NCBI GenBank assembly: GCA_027491155.1
Contig: JAIXWR010000045.1
Span: 22,960 to 86,959 of the forward strand
DNA from: Verrucomicrobiaceae bacterium
GTDB lineage: Bacteria > Verrucomicrobiota > Verrucomicrobiia > Verrucomicrobiales > Akkermansiaceae
DNA: 64,000 nucleotides
Direction: 5' to 3'
Both the position numbers and the translations under genes were made by a program. Shown in pieces: positions 49,265 to 57,355 of the stretch; position 1 is the stretch's first letter; every line of letters starts with the position of its first letter. The notes beneath the pieces are model-generated. The model saw nothing but the letters and a program-made list of their open reading frames with translations. It ran no database searches and had not been told where the DNA came from.

Positions 49265-49942
49265 TCAAAGGGACGACACGCAGTAGCCGATGCCGCGGAC
49301 TGTTTCAACCATCGCTGCATGTTCGCCCAGTTTCTGGCGGAGCCGTTTCATGTGGGTGTCGAGGGTCCGGCTGTGGACCTCGTCGCTGTAGCCCCAGACC
49401 GTGCGCAGGAGATCGTTGCGGTCCTGGGCCTTGCCGGCGCGTTCGGTGAGGAAGAGCAGGAGCTTGAACTCCGTGGAGGTCAGCTCGACCGGTTCGCCCT
49501 CGAGGTAGAATTTCAGCGCGTTCTTGTCGAAGCGGAAGGGGCCGAAGGTGAATTCCACCTGGCCCGGCGGTCCGTCGCTGCGCTTGAGCACGGCCTGGAC
49601 CCGCAGCATCAGCTCCTTCGGGGAGAAGGGCTTGGTGAGGTAATCGTCGGCGCCGGCTTCCAAGCCCTGGATGCGGTCCTCGGTCTGGGCGCGGGCGGTC
49701 AGCATGATGACCGGGATGTCGCGGCTCCGGGAGTCCCGGCGGATCTCCTTGAAGACCCCGTAGCCGTCCTTGCCGGGAAGCATCAGGTCCAGGATGATCA
49801 GGTCCGGGCGTTTCTGGATGGCCAGTTCCACCCCGGTGATGCCGTCGTGGGCCTTCATCACCTCGTAGCCCGCGCGCTCCAGATTGAAGCCCACGAGGTC
49901 CGCGATGTCCCGTTCATCCTCGACGATCAGGATTTTCTGCAT
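49265..49942 (-). CDS. PhoB/OmpR-family response regulator
   Basis: 225 residues. Receiver domain (1-120) with EDE at 8-10, phospho-Asp52 in ILDLMLPG, and the LTKPF lysine motif. C-terminal winged helix (about 130-225) with the OmpR-type LTSTEFKLLLFL, RTVWGY and RTLDTHMKRLRQKLG. It is coupled to the PhoR-like kinase (2-bp gap). PhoB would control phosphate uptake and extracellular phosphatases; the PhoD-like and nucleotidase genes in this window are candidate targets. Confidence 0.94.
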   Translation of the reverse strand: MQKILIVEDERDIADLVGFNLERAGYEVMKAHDGITGVELAIQKRPDLIILDLMLPGKDGYGVFKEIRRDSRSRDIPVIMLTARAQTEDRIQGLEAGADDYLTKPFSPKELMLRVQAVLKRSDGPPGQVEFTFGPFRFDKNALKFYLEGEPVELTSTEFKLLLFLTERAGKAQDRNDLLRTVWGYSDEVHSRTLDTHMKRLRQKLGEHAAMVETVRGIGYCVSSL

Positions 49943-49988
49943 GTGCGCTGAGCTTTAGGGGCGCCCCGCCAGCCCGCAAACGGAGCGC

Positions 49989-50010
49989 TTGTGACGATAT
50001 CGTCGCACAG
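49989..50010. promoter_or_regulatory. Palindromic operator candidate upstream of the response-regulator gene
   Basis: A perfect 12-bp palindrome GACGATATCGTC (49993-50004) sits inside a wider near-palindrome starting TGTGACGATAT, about 50 bp upstream of the response-regulator start. It is more AT-rich in its centre than its surroundings and could bind a dimeric regulator. A PhoB box would normally be a direct repeat, so this may bind something else. Confidence 0.35.
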
Positions 50011-50042
50011 CGGTCAACCCGGTCCGGTTCGGCCGGTCCTTG

Positions 50043-51149
50043 CTAGGGCTGCGCCATTTTCCGGTGCCACTCCTTGTAAACGACGGGTGAAATTTCCGAC
50101 GGCTTGATCTCCGAGCGGCCGCCCCAGAAGACGTTGGTGTAGGAAAGCGGGATGCCGACGGATTCGAGATGGCGGTCGATGGCAGCCTTGTGTTCGAGCA
50201 CGCGGGCCTTTTCGGTGCCGTGGACCACGCCCATGATGTTGACGTTTCCGAACTGGGGGCCGCCCTCGCGCCAGTAGCAGTGGGTCATGCAGAAATGGCG
50301 GCCGACTTCGGCCCCGGCTTCGATCTCGCGGCCCTTCGGCACCGCCCAGTGGAAGAGGCCGTTGAAGCGGGTGACCCGCTCGCCGCTGGCGGATGGCTTG
50401 ACGTGCTCGAGGAAGGTGGAGAAGCGTCCGATGACCTTCTTGGCGTTCAGGTCGCCGGCGATCTCGCAGTAGCGGTCGAGGCTCAGTCCGAGCGCCGCTG
50501 CCCGGTCGTCCCAGGGGTTCGCGCGGATCTCGTCGGGGGTCAGTTCTTCCTTGAGGGAAAGCAGGACGTTCCACTCTTCCGGGGAAAGCTCGACGGTGGC
50601 GGTGGTCATCATCACCGCGGGTTCGTCGGCCTTGTCGCCGGGTTCCAGCGCGCGGCGGCGGATGTGGCCGACCCCGAGGGCGAAGACGCCGTTGGCGGGC
50701 ATCAGGAGGTATTCGGTCGCGCCGGTCAGGCGCATCAGGGCGGTGGCGTGCTCGTCCAGCGACTCGCCGACGGGGACCTTCAGGGTGGTCCAAAGCCGGT
50801 AGCCGGAGCCGGAGACCTCGGTATCGGTGGAGCGGATCACCACGTGGCCGGAGAAGGGGTCCTCCTTGGCCATGAAGTCGAAGGCGTCGTTGAGCTTTTC
50901 TTCCGGGACCTTCCAGGCGACGAGCGCGCCGTGGGCGAGCTTGGTGGCGAGGAGCGTCTGGCGGACCCGGCGGATGATGCCCGCCTCGAGCATCGCCCGG
51001 ATCCGTTCGAGCACGGTTTCCAGCGGAACCCCGCTCTGTTCGGCGATGACATGGAACGGCTGGCGCTGGAATCCCGCGACCAGGTCTTCCGAAACGGCGA
51101 GGATCCTGGCGTTGACGGGGTCGGTGTGTTCGACGGGCACGGTCTGCAT
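50043..51149 (-). CDS. Fused siroheme-decarboxylase-like protein (NirDL/AhbAB family, Lrp/AsnC-related)
   Basis: 368 residues with two Lrp/AsnC-like halves. First half: winged helix (AEQSGVPLETVLERIRAML, IIRRVRQTLLATKL) then ALVAWKVPEE. Second half: VELSPEEWNVLLSLKEEL, AAALGL, KKVIGRFSTFLEH, RFNGLFHWAVP and the strong AhbB-like signature HFCMTHCYWREGG/NVNIMGVVHG. Siroheme decarboxylases (NirDLGH, AhbAB) remove carboxyls from siroheme on the way to heme d1 or, in the alternative route, heme; fused NirDL forms are known. The ATG at 51149 is chosen because similarity starts just after it. Its possible partner radical SAM enzyme is at 55560. Confidence 0.7.
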   Translation of the reverse strand: MQTVPVEHTDPVNARILAVSEDLVAGFQRQPFHVIAEQSGVPLETVLERIRAMLEAGIIRRVRQTLLATKLAHGALVAWKVPEEKLNDAFDFMAKEDPFSGHVVIRSTDTEVSGSGYRLWTTLKVPVGESLDEHATALMRLTGATEYLLMPANGVFALGVGHIRRRALEPGDKADEPAVMMTTATVELSPEEWNVLLSLKEELTPDEIRANPWDDRAAALGLSLDRYCEIAGDLNAKKVIGRFSTFLEHVKPSASGERVTRFNGLFHWAVPKGREIEAGAEVGRHFCMTHCYWREGGPQFGNVNIMGVVHGTEKARVLEHKAAIDRHLESVGIPLSYTNVFWGGRSEIKPSEISPVVYKEWHRKMAQP

Positions 51150-51268
51150 GGCGCGGAAGCTAGGTCGACAAGAACGGTCCCGCCACGCGGAAATTGCGGA
51201 AATCCGACCGGTTTGTGCCCTGCCGGCCCGGGCGGACCGGGGCGGGGCCTGGCCGGAAGGGCGGGAAT

Positions 51269-52609
51269 TCAGGCGACCGGCGGCCGGGCGAGGTCCACCA
51301 GGTCGCTGGCGCCCGCCGCGGCGAGGCGTTCGAACAGGGCCTCGCTGCCGAACTTCAGCTTGAAGTCGATCTCCGATGGATGAAGCGGGACGAGCGACCA
51401 GAAATGGACCGGGGTGCCGTCGATCAGGTAAAGGGTGGCGAAGGCTTCGCCGCCGCTCCACGGCGGGCTGAGGACGAAGCCCGTGAAAGGACAACCCGGG
51501 GCGAAGGGTTCGGGCGGGTTGCCGTTTGGAATACTATGGCCGTAGGAGAGCCAGGACCCGTATTCGTGGGGGAGCCGGGCGAGCTGCTTGAGCCAGCGGA
51601 CCGGCCAGTAGTTGGCCTCGTTCTTGAATTCCTCCTGGCCCAGCGGCCAGTCGGCCGGCACGCGGATCATCAGCTCGGCGAAGCGCCAGTCCTCCGCACC
51701 TTCGGGCACGGTCATCGGCAGGTCGCTCATGCCGCTGGTGACCAGCGAAACCCAGGGCCTTTCCGGAGTGGCGGGGACGATGTGGACGTCGATGTGGACG
51801 GTGGTGGAGACCAGTTCGTGGAAGACGCGCTCCGGCTCGCCGAGGTGGGTGCTGATGTGGTTTTCGACCGCGTCAAGATTGTCGGAATGCGGGGCGACCA
51901 GCGGCGGCGGCTGGGCGGGCGCCTGGTGGTGGATGAACTGCTGGGTCGGGTGCGGCGGATGGAGCACCGCGACGTTCGAAGGAAGCTGGAGGATGTTCCC
52001 GGCGGGCCCCGGAGCGGCCATGCAGACGACGAAGGGGGAATCGACGCTGTTGGAATCGAAGAAACCGCCCTGCAGCACCGCGTCGAAGAGTTGGAGAGAG
52101 GGGTCGATGTCGAGCGGCGGCGGAACCTTTCGGCGGCGGTCGGCTCGGTAGGTGTCGTCGTTGACCATCTCGCAGGCGGCGCGGAGTTCGGCGGGGACCT
52201 GCGCGGGGTCTTCGCCGTAAAGCTCGCCGATGATCTCCGCGGTGCGGGCGATGGCGCCGGCGCGATCGAAGTCCTGGGGTCCGAAGCCGCCGACCAGCAG
52301 GGCGGGGGCCACGGCTCCGGGCTGGCGGAGGAGCTGTTTGTTCGCGATGATGATGCCGCAGAGGATCGGCTCGTGGCGGGCGAAGGCGAGGTGGGCATCG
52401 CGGCGCGCCGCCTTGACCGCCGAGCGGGCGCGGAAGCCGTAGATCAGCAGGCCGATGCCGAAGGGGATGCCGACTAGGCTCAGGATGAGGACGGGCGCGA
52501 CGATGAAGGGCCAGACCGGGGCCTTGACAACCGAGTGGAAGTGGGCATCGAAGGCCGGGGAGCGGACCCATGCATTGAAATTCCGGCGGGTGGCATCGAC
52601 GTCCAGCAT
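51269..52609 (-). CDS. Membrane protein with C-terminal suppressor-of-fused (SUFU) domain
   Basis: 446 residues. A TM helix near residue 40 (WPFIVAPVLILSLVGIPFGIGLL) and a basic segment precede a middle region of unknown fold (about 70-265, proline-rich end: HHQAPAQPPPL). The C-terminal half (about 270-445) is a SUFU-like domain: LVTSGMSDLPM, FAELMIRVPADWPL, WPVRWLKQLARLPHEYGSWL and FVLSPPW. Bacterial SUFU domains are often immunity proteins in polymorphic toxin systems or have unknown house-keeping roles. No toxin gene is adjacent. ATG at 52609 is chosen as the first start after the upstream DUF1080 gene region. Confidence 0.75.
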   Translation of the reverse strand: MLDVDATRRNFNAWVRSPAFDAHFHSVVKAPVWPFIVAPVLILSLVGIPFGIGLLIYGFRARSAVKAARRDAHLAFARHEPILCGIIIANKQLLRQPGAVAPALLVGGFGPQDFDRAGAIARTAEIIGELYGEDPAQVPAELRAACEMVNDDTYRADRRRKVPPPLDIDPSLQLFDAVLQGGFFDSNSVDSPFVVCMAAPGPAGNILQLPSNVAVLHPPHPTQQFIHHQAPAQPPPLVAPHSDNLDAVENHISTHLGEPERVFHELVSTTVHIDVHIVPATPERPWVSLVTSGMSDLPMTVPEGAEDWRFAELMIRVPADWPLGQEEFKNEANYWPVRWLKQLARLPHEYGSWLSYGHSIPNGNPPEPFAPGCPFTGFVLSPPWSGGEAFATLYLIDGTPVHFWSLVPLHPSEIDFKLKFGSEALFERLAAAGASDLVDLARPPVA

Positions 52610-52689
52610 GTTCCGACCATGCGGGCTTGCCGGGATTCCTGTCGATCCCGCGATCGGTCTTTTTTCCAGGGACGCGGCGGGGATTCGGG

Positions 52690-53361
52690 TCAGGGCAGGG
52701 GCTCCAGCTCCACCTTGCGGAACTCGACCTCGGTGCCTTCCGCTTGCAGGGCGATCTTCCCTTTGCTGGCGGTCGCCTTGCTGCCCCGGTTGACCTCGAT
52801 GCCGTTCACCTCGACGGCGATGGTGTCGCCCTTGCAGGTGATGACCATCGTGTTCCACTCGCCGAGCGGCTTCTCGGAGTCGTCGGTCAGGTTCACGATC
52901 CGACGCGCATCCTGCAGGCCGCCGCCGAACTTTTGCCCTTCCTTCGCCGGCCGGCGTTTTTCCATGTCGGGCACCTCGATGTTCTCCTGGATGCACCAGA
53001 AGTCGCCGGCGTGGCCGGACATCATCTGCACCTCGATCGACTGCGGGAACATGTCGTAAAGCGCACGCGGCTTCGAGGCGTGGACCAGCACGCCGCAGTT
53101 CCCGCCTTTGCCGGGGAAGCGGTATTCCACGACGAGCCGGTAATCCGAATACTCCTTCTCCGTGACGAGATGCCCGAGCGGTTTGCCGAGTGAAACCAGC
53201 AAGCCGTCGCGGACGATGAAGCTCGGCGCGAGGTCTGCCTTTTTGTCGGCTTCAGGCACGTCCACGGTCCAGCCGGCGAGGTCCTTGCCGTTGAAAAGCG
53301 GGACGGGTCCGGCGATTGCGGCGGCGGTGAGCGAAAGGAAGAGCGCGAGGGTCGGTTTCAT
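52690..53361 (-). CDS. Secreted DUF1080 / 3-keto-disaccharide hydrolase domain protein
   Basis: 223 residues with a signal peptide (MKPTLALFLSLTAAAIA) and one concanavalin-like DUF1080 domain. Family landmarks: LFNGKDLAGW at the start, SDYRLVVEYRF, GNCGVLVHAS, SIEVQMMSGHAGDFW and GEWNTMVITCKGDTI, with a C-terminal IALQAEGTEVEFRKVEL. Members in Verrucomicrobiota and Planctomycetota bind or hydrolyse sugars, some as 3-keto-glycoside hydrolases. Located 24 bp from the HIT gene; no sugar-catabolism cluster surrounds it. Confidence 0.9.
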   Translation of the reverse strand: MKPTLALFLSLTAAAIAGPVPLFNGKDLAGWTVDVPEADKKADLAPSFIVRDGLLVSLGKPLGHLVTEKEYSDYRLVVEYRFPGKGGNCGVLVHASKPRALYDMFPQSIEVQMMSGHAGDFWCIQENIEVPDMEKRRPAKEGQKFGGGLQDARRIVNLTDDSEKPLGEWNTMVITCKGDTIAVEVNGIEVNRGSKATASKGKIALQAEGTEVEFRKVELEPLP

Positions 53362-53385
53362 GCGGCGATGCCTACGGAGCCGGAT

Positions 53386-53808
53386 TCACTCGTCTTCCTC
53401 CGCGCCGAGCGCTTCGTCGAAAGCATCGCGGATCCGCTCCACCTGGTCCTCGGTGTAAGCCTGCTTGCCCTCGAAGCCCCACACCACGCCGGGCCAGGCG
53501 GGATCCGACGGCGAGCGGCCGACGATGTGGATGTGCATTTGCCGCACCTGGTTGCCGATGCAGGCGACGTTGAGCTTCTCCGGTTTGAAATGGCCGGCGA
53601 CGAATTCGGAGACCAGGCGCACGAGGATCATCACGTCGCCATAAACCTCGGGGTCGAGCTGGTGGAGGTCCTCGATGCCTTCCTCCACCTCCGGCACGAG
53701 GATGAACCAGGGGAAGAGCGCGTTGTCCTTGAGCAGGATGCGGCAGCCGAGTTCGCTGCCGAAATCGTGGCTGCCGGCGGCGAGGCGGGGATGCAGGGTG
53801 AAGGGCAT
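53386..53808 (-). CDS. HIT-family nucleotide-binding protein
   Basis: 140 residues. It carries the histidine triad RQMHIHIVGR late in the domain, preceded by NVACIGNQ, which together form the nucleotide-binding site of HIT hydrolases/transferases. The Glu-rich C-terminus (EALGAEEDE) is unusual but short. ATG at 53808 (MPFTLHPRL) is preferred over one 33 bp upstream because the conserved fold starts there. Substrate not evident. Confidence 0.88.
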   Translation of the reverse strand: MPFTLHPRLAAGSHDFGSELGCRILLKDNALFPWFILVPEVEEGIEDLHQLDPEVYGDVMILVRLVSEFVAGHFKPEKLNVACIGNQVRQMHIHIVGRSPSDPAWPGVVWGFEGKQAYTEDQVERIRDAFDEALGAEEDE

Positions 53809-53941
53809 GGCCGATGGAAGCGAAGCGGCGGTGGTTTGCAAGTGGCGTGTGGGGTGGAGCGGGCAGGGGAATAGGTCTTATAGGCCATACGACCTATGGC
53901 CTCGCCTGCCGCGCCTGCACCGCCCAAGCTTCCGCCACCCG

Positions 53942-54916
53942 ATGCCCCTCGTCCCGTCCAGCTACCGCGCTCCCGCCTTTCTCCGCGGGGGACATGTGCA
54001 GACCATCATGCCGGCCCTCGTCCGGCGCGTCCCTTTCATCACCACCCGCCGCGAACGTCTCGAACTCCCCGACGGCGACTTTGTCGACCTCGACTGGGCG
54101 GGGCAGGGGAGCGACCGGCTGGTGATTCTGTCCCACGGGCTCGAAGCCAGTTCGAAGGCCCCCTATGTCCAGGGAATGGCCGCCGCCCTTCACCGCCGCG
54201 GCTGGGATGTCCTGGCCTGGAATTGCCGCGGCTGCAGCGGCGAGCCGAACCGCCTGCCGCGTGCCTACCACAGCGGGGCGAGCGAGGACTTGCACGAGGT
54301 CGTCCGCCACGCGCTGGAGGTCCATCCGGCGTCGAGGATCGACCTGATCGGCTTCAGCCTCGGCGGAAACATGACCTTGAAATACCTCGGCGAACGGGAG
54401 CTGCCGGAGCGGATCCACCGCGCCGTCGCGTTCTCGGTTCCCTGCGACCTCGCCTGCTCCTCCGCCCGGCTCGGCGAAACCTGGAACCGGCCTTACATGG
54501 AGCGCTTCCTCCGTTCGCTGCGGGCGAAGATCCGGGACAAGCACGCGCGCTTCCCGGGCTGCATCGACCTCGCCGGGCTGCGGGGTGTCCGGGACTTCCG
54601 CGGCTTTGACGACCGCTTCACCGCGCCGCTCCACGGCTTCCGCGATGCCGCCGACTACTGGGCGCGTAGTAGTTCGAGGCCTTTCCTTTCCCGCATCCCG
54701 ATCCCCGCCCTGCTGGTCAACGCGGCGAACGACCCGTTTCTGGGCCCCGGCTGCTTTCCGCGCGAGGAAGCCGAGTCGAGCGAACACTTCCACCTGGAAA
54801 TCCCGGACGACGGCGGGCACTGCGGCTTCTCTTCCGCCGGCCCTGAAACCTGGGCCGAGCTCCGGGCCGCGGAGTTTCTTTCATGCGGGGCTTTGCCAAG
54901 TCCCGCCGTGCTGTGA
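53942..54916 (+). CDS. YheT-type alpha/beta hydrolase
   Basis: 324 residues of the YheT/AB-hydrolase family. HGLEASSKAPYVQGMA and WNCRGCSGEPN form the oxyanion/N-terminal region; the nucleophile elbow is GFSLGGN with Ser139; Asp in VNAANDPFLGP and His in DGGHCGF complete the triad. Such proteins are esterase-like; YheT's own substrate is not established. The ATG at 53942 is chosen because the family's usual N-terminal motif (SSYRAPAFLRGGHVQTI) follows directly. The TPR gene starts 10 bp after its stop. Confidence 0.9.
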   Translation: MPLVPSSYRAPAFLRGGHVQTIMPALVRRVPFITTRRERLELPDGDFVDLDWAGQGSDRLVILSHGLEASSKAPYVQGMAAALHRRGWDVLAWNCRGCSGEPNRLPRAYHSGASEDLHEVVRHALEVHPASRIDLIGFSLGGNMTLKYLGERELPERIHRAVAFSVPCDLACSSARLGETWNRPYMERFLRSLRAKIRDKHARFPGCIDLAGLRGVRDFRGFDDRFTAPLHGFRDAADYWARSSSRPFLSRIPIPALLVNAANDPFLGPGCFPREEAESSEHFHLEIPDDGGHCGFSSAGPETWAELRAAEFLSCGALPSPAVL

Positions 54917-54926
54917 TGCTCCCGCC

Positions 54927-55454
54927 GTGACCAACGACGCCGATGCCGCCTGCCGCCGCGCCCTGGGTTTCCTGGAACTCGGGATGCCGGAGGATGCCAT
55001 CGCGGAGCTGGACGAGCTTTCGGTCAGTTCCTCGCTCGCCCTGCACCTGCGGGTCGACGCGCTTTTCCGCCTCAAGAACTGGGAAGAAGCCGCGGCGATC
55101 TGCCTGCCGATGACCGAGCAGGAGCCGGCCGATCCCGGCTGGTGGGTGCAGGCCGCGTTCGCGCAACGCCGCGCGCGGTCGATCGAGTCGGCGGAGACCA
55201 TCCTGCGCAAGGCCCTGCGCCATCACCCGCGGCACGGGCTGATCCTCTACAATCTCGCCTGCTACGCCTGCGTCCAGGATCGGCCCGACGAGGCCCGCGA
55301 GCTCCTCCTGCAAGCGATCCGGATCGATCCCGGGCAAGTCCTGGCGATGGCCAAGAAGGATCCCGACCTGCTTTCGCTCCGGTCCTGGCTGGACGAGCTG
55401 AAGGTCGAGATCCCCGCCCTGCCCGCGGACGACGACGACCTCGGCGTCCTCTGA
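54927..55454 (+). CDS. Small TPR protein
   Basis: 175 residues from a GTG start at 54927, the only in-frame start close to the first repeat. Helical pairs typical of tetratricopeptide repeats run throughout (ACRRALGFLELGMPEDAIAE; AETILRKALRHHPRHGLILYNLACYACVQDRPDEARELLLQAI), with an acidic C-terminus. Likely a cytoplasmic scaffold; partner unknown. It follows the YheT gene closely and may be co-transcribed. Confidence 0.8.
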   Translation: MTNDADAACRRALGFLELGMPEDAIAELDELSVSSSLALHLRVDALFRLKNWEEAAAICLPMTEQEPADPGWWVQAAFAQRRARSIESAETILRKALRHHPRHGLILYNLACYACVQDRPDEARELLLQAIRIDPGQVLAMAKKDPDLLSLRSWLDELKVEIPALPADDDDLGVL

Positions 55455-55559
55455 AAAGCAGGATATGCGGAGTGCCTGAGCCGCGCGGCGTGGTTTCCGC
55501 GCAGGAGCTTGCGTTCATTCCAGCATCGCCGCGCCCGCCAAACCAGCGCCATCGAAGCC

Positions 55560-56774
55560 ATGATCAACCTCACCCGCCTCTGGACCGGCCAGGCCCAGCC
55601 CGCCGACAACCTCCGCTACGGCCACGGCCACGCCGCCGCGAACAGCGCCCGCGAACGCCGGCCGATCGTGGTCTGGAACATCACCCGCACCTGCAACCTG
55701 CGCTGCGTCCACTGCTACTCCGACTCGATGTCGATGAAGTATCCCGGCGAACTCAACTGGGAGCAGATGCAGGCCGTGGTGAACGACCTCGCGGCATACA
55801 AGGTCCCCTCGCTGCTCCTCTCCGGCGGGGAGCCGCTGATCCATCCGCGCTTCTTCGACATCGTCGACCTCGCCACGGAGCAGGGCTTGAAACTGACCAT
55901 CTCCACCAACGGCACGCTCATCACGCCGGAGAAGGCCGCGCTGCTGAAGGCGGCGAACGTCGCCTACGTGGGCATCTCGCTCGATGGCATCGGGGAAATC
56001 CACGACCAGTTCCGCGGCAAGGCGGGTGCCTTCGATGCCGCCGTGCGCGGCTTCAAGAACTGCCACGAGGTCGGCCAGAAGACCGGCCTGCGGCTGACCT
56101 TGACCCGCCACAACGTCGAGAACATCGAGCGAATCCTCGACTTCATCGAGGAACAGCGGATCCAGCGCGTGTGCTTCTATCATCTCGTTCCCGCCGGCCG
56201 CGGCAGCGCGATGCAGGTGCTGGAGGCGAGAGCCGCACGCGGGGCGATCGACACGCTGATCGCCCGGGTGGAATGCTGGCACGCGCAGGGGATCGACCGC
56301 GAGGTGCTCACCGTCACCCAGCCGGCCGACGGTGCCTACCTGCTGCTCCGCATGGAGCGCGAGAACCACCCGAACCTCGAGCAGGCGCGCAAGCTGTTAG
56401 GCTGGAACGGCGGCGGCGCGAACAGCTCCGGACGCGGGATCGCGAACATCGATACCCAGGGCAACGTCCACCCCGACCAGTTCTGGCAGGACGTGGCGCT
56501 CGGCAACGTCAAGCGGATGCCCTTCTCGCAGATTTGGGAAGGCGGCAACGAGTTGACCGCGCCGTTGCTCGACGAGATCCGCTCGGTCGGCCTGCTCACG
56601 GCGGACGAGCGCAAGGCCCGGATGCACGGCCGCTGCGCCGATTGCCGGTGGTTCAAGCTCTGCGGCGGCGGCTTCCGCACCCGCGCCGCCTTTGCCAACG
56701 GCGACCTGTGGGGCAGCGACCCCGGCTGCTATCTTTCCGAGCAAGAGATCGGCGCCGAACTGGCGGCCTGTTAG
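55560..56774 (+). CDS. Radical SAM protein, NirJ/AhbC family (siroheme-derived tetrapyrrole modification)
   Basis: 404 residues. Radical SAM cluster CNLRCVHC (Cys45, Cys49, Cys52), SAM-site glycines LLSGGEPL, and a C-terminal auxiliary-cluster motif CADCRWFKLC, GGGF, a long gap and a final Cys (CX2CX5CX21C). The N-terminal phrase RRPIVVWNITRTC and ending YLSEQEI are typical of NirJ and AhbC. In the heme d1 or alternative heme pathway these remove propionate or acetate side chains from didecarboxysiroheme. ATG at 55560 is the first start after a divergent 5' leader. The Rrf2 regulator follows after 110 bp. Confidence 0.8.
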   Translation: MINLTRLWTGQAQPADNLRYGHGHAAANSARERRPIVVWNITRTCNLRCVHCYSDSMSMKYPGELNWEQMQAVVNDLAAYKVPSLLLSGGEPLIHPRFFDIVDLATEQGLKLTISTNGTLITPEKAALLKAANVAYVGISLDGIGEIHDQFRGKAGAFDAAVRGFKNCHEVGQKTGLRLTLTRHNVENIERILDFIEEQRIQRVCFYHLVPAGRGSAMQVLEARAARGAIDTLIARVECWHAQGIDREVLTVTQPADGAYLLLRMERENHPNLEQARKLLGWNGGGANSSGRGIANIDTQGNVHPDQFWQDVALGNVKRMPFSQIWEGGNELTAPLLDEIRSVGLLTADERKARMHGRCADCRWFKLCGGGFRTRAAFANGDLWGSDPGCYLSEQEIGAELAAC

Positions 56775-56800
56775 ATCGTCCGAACCCCGCCCGGTCAGCA

Positions 56801-56812
56801 TTTGCCGGCAAA
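56801..56812. promoter_or_regulatory. Palindrome TTTGCCGGCAAA upstream of the Rrf2 gene
   Basis: A perfect 12-bp palindrome 73 bp before the Rrf2 start, followed by an AG-rich stretch and two T runs (CTTTTTTCTTTTTTT, 56821-56835) that stand out in this GC-rich window. Possible Rrf2 autoregulatory operator or promoter-associated T-rich element. As a terminator it is weak because the stem would be only four pairs. Confidence 0.35.
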
Positions 56813-56884
56813 AGGAGAAACTTTTTTCTTTTTTTGTCGGGAAACGGATCGACCCGGCCGGGGATCCGGGGAAAGCTGCGGCCG

Positions 56885-57304
56885 ATGTTCGGCTACGGCA
56901 AGATGAGCGGCTGCGCGGTGGCGGCGATGAGCGCGCTGGCGGAATGCCATGCCGGGGGCATCCAGCTCAGCTCGCAGCAGATCGCGGAGTCGCGGAACCT
57001 TTCGCAGCCGCTGGTCGCGAAGGTGCTCACGGTCCTGTCGCAGGCCGGCTTTGTCCACGGCACCCGCGGTCCGGGCGGCGGCTACCGGCTGGCGCGCGAG
57101 CCGAAGACGATCACGTTGTTCGAGGTGGTGGAGTTGTTCGAGGGCCACCGCGACCCGAGCGCCTGTCCCTTCGGTCCCGGCTGGTGCGGGGTGGGGGACC
57201 CCTGCCCGCTGCACCACCTGCTGGTCGGGATGGGCGAGTCCGCCGCGGCGCAGCTCAAGAAGGCGAATTTCGGGGCCTTCGTCGGGCACGGGAAACCGGC
57301 TTGA
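56885..57304 (+). CDS. Rrf2-family Fe-S transcriptional regulator
   Basis: 139 residues. Winged helix with AESRNLSQPLVAKVLTVL and wing RGPGGGYRLAREP. A cysteine set Cys94, Cys101, Cys107 (CX6CX5C in CPFGPGWCGVGDPC) resembles the cluster ligands of IscR (CX5CX5C) and NsrR, although the spacing is slightly different. Such regulators read the [Fe-S] cluster state, NO or oxygen. Proximity to the NirJ/AhbC-like gene suggests control of tetrapyrrole or respiratory genes. The ATG at 56885 is chosen because the DNA-binding domain begins there. Confidence 0.85.
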   Translation: MFGYGKMSGCAVAAMSALAECHAGGIQLSSQQIAESRNLSQPLVAKVLTVLSQAGFVHGTRGPGGGYRLAREPKTITLFEVVELFEGHRDPSACPFGPGWCGVGDPCPLHHLLVGMGESAAAQLKKANFGAFVGHGKPA

Positions 57305-57320
57305 TCGCGGGTGGATTCTG

Positions 57321-57355
57321 TGAAACTGTGAGGCATGAAAAATATCACAGTTTCA
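57321..57355 (+). promoter_or_regulatory. Inverted repeat spanning the vapB start, antitoxin operator candidate
   Basis: A perfect 11-bp inverted repeat TGAAACTGTGA ... TCACAGTTTCA separated by 13 bp, with the ATG of the ribbon-helix-helix antitoxin in the spacer. Such palindromes are classic binding sites of RHH antitoxins, allowing autorepression of the operon. Confidence 0.6.

Noticed and set aside
56801..56840. Palindrome and T tracts as a rho-independent terminator for the radical SAM gene
   Set aside because: The hairpin would have only four stem pairs with a four-base loop, too weak; kept as a regulatory candidate instead.
55142..56884. In-frame extension upstream of the Rrf2 gene to 55142
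   Set aside because: It is Arg/Pro/Gly-rich and overlaps the radical SAM gene in another frame; the Rrf2 DNA-binding domain begins at 56885.
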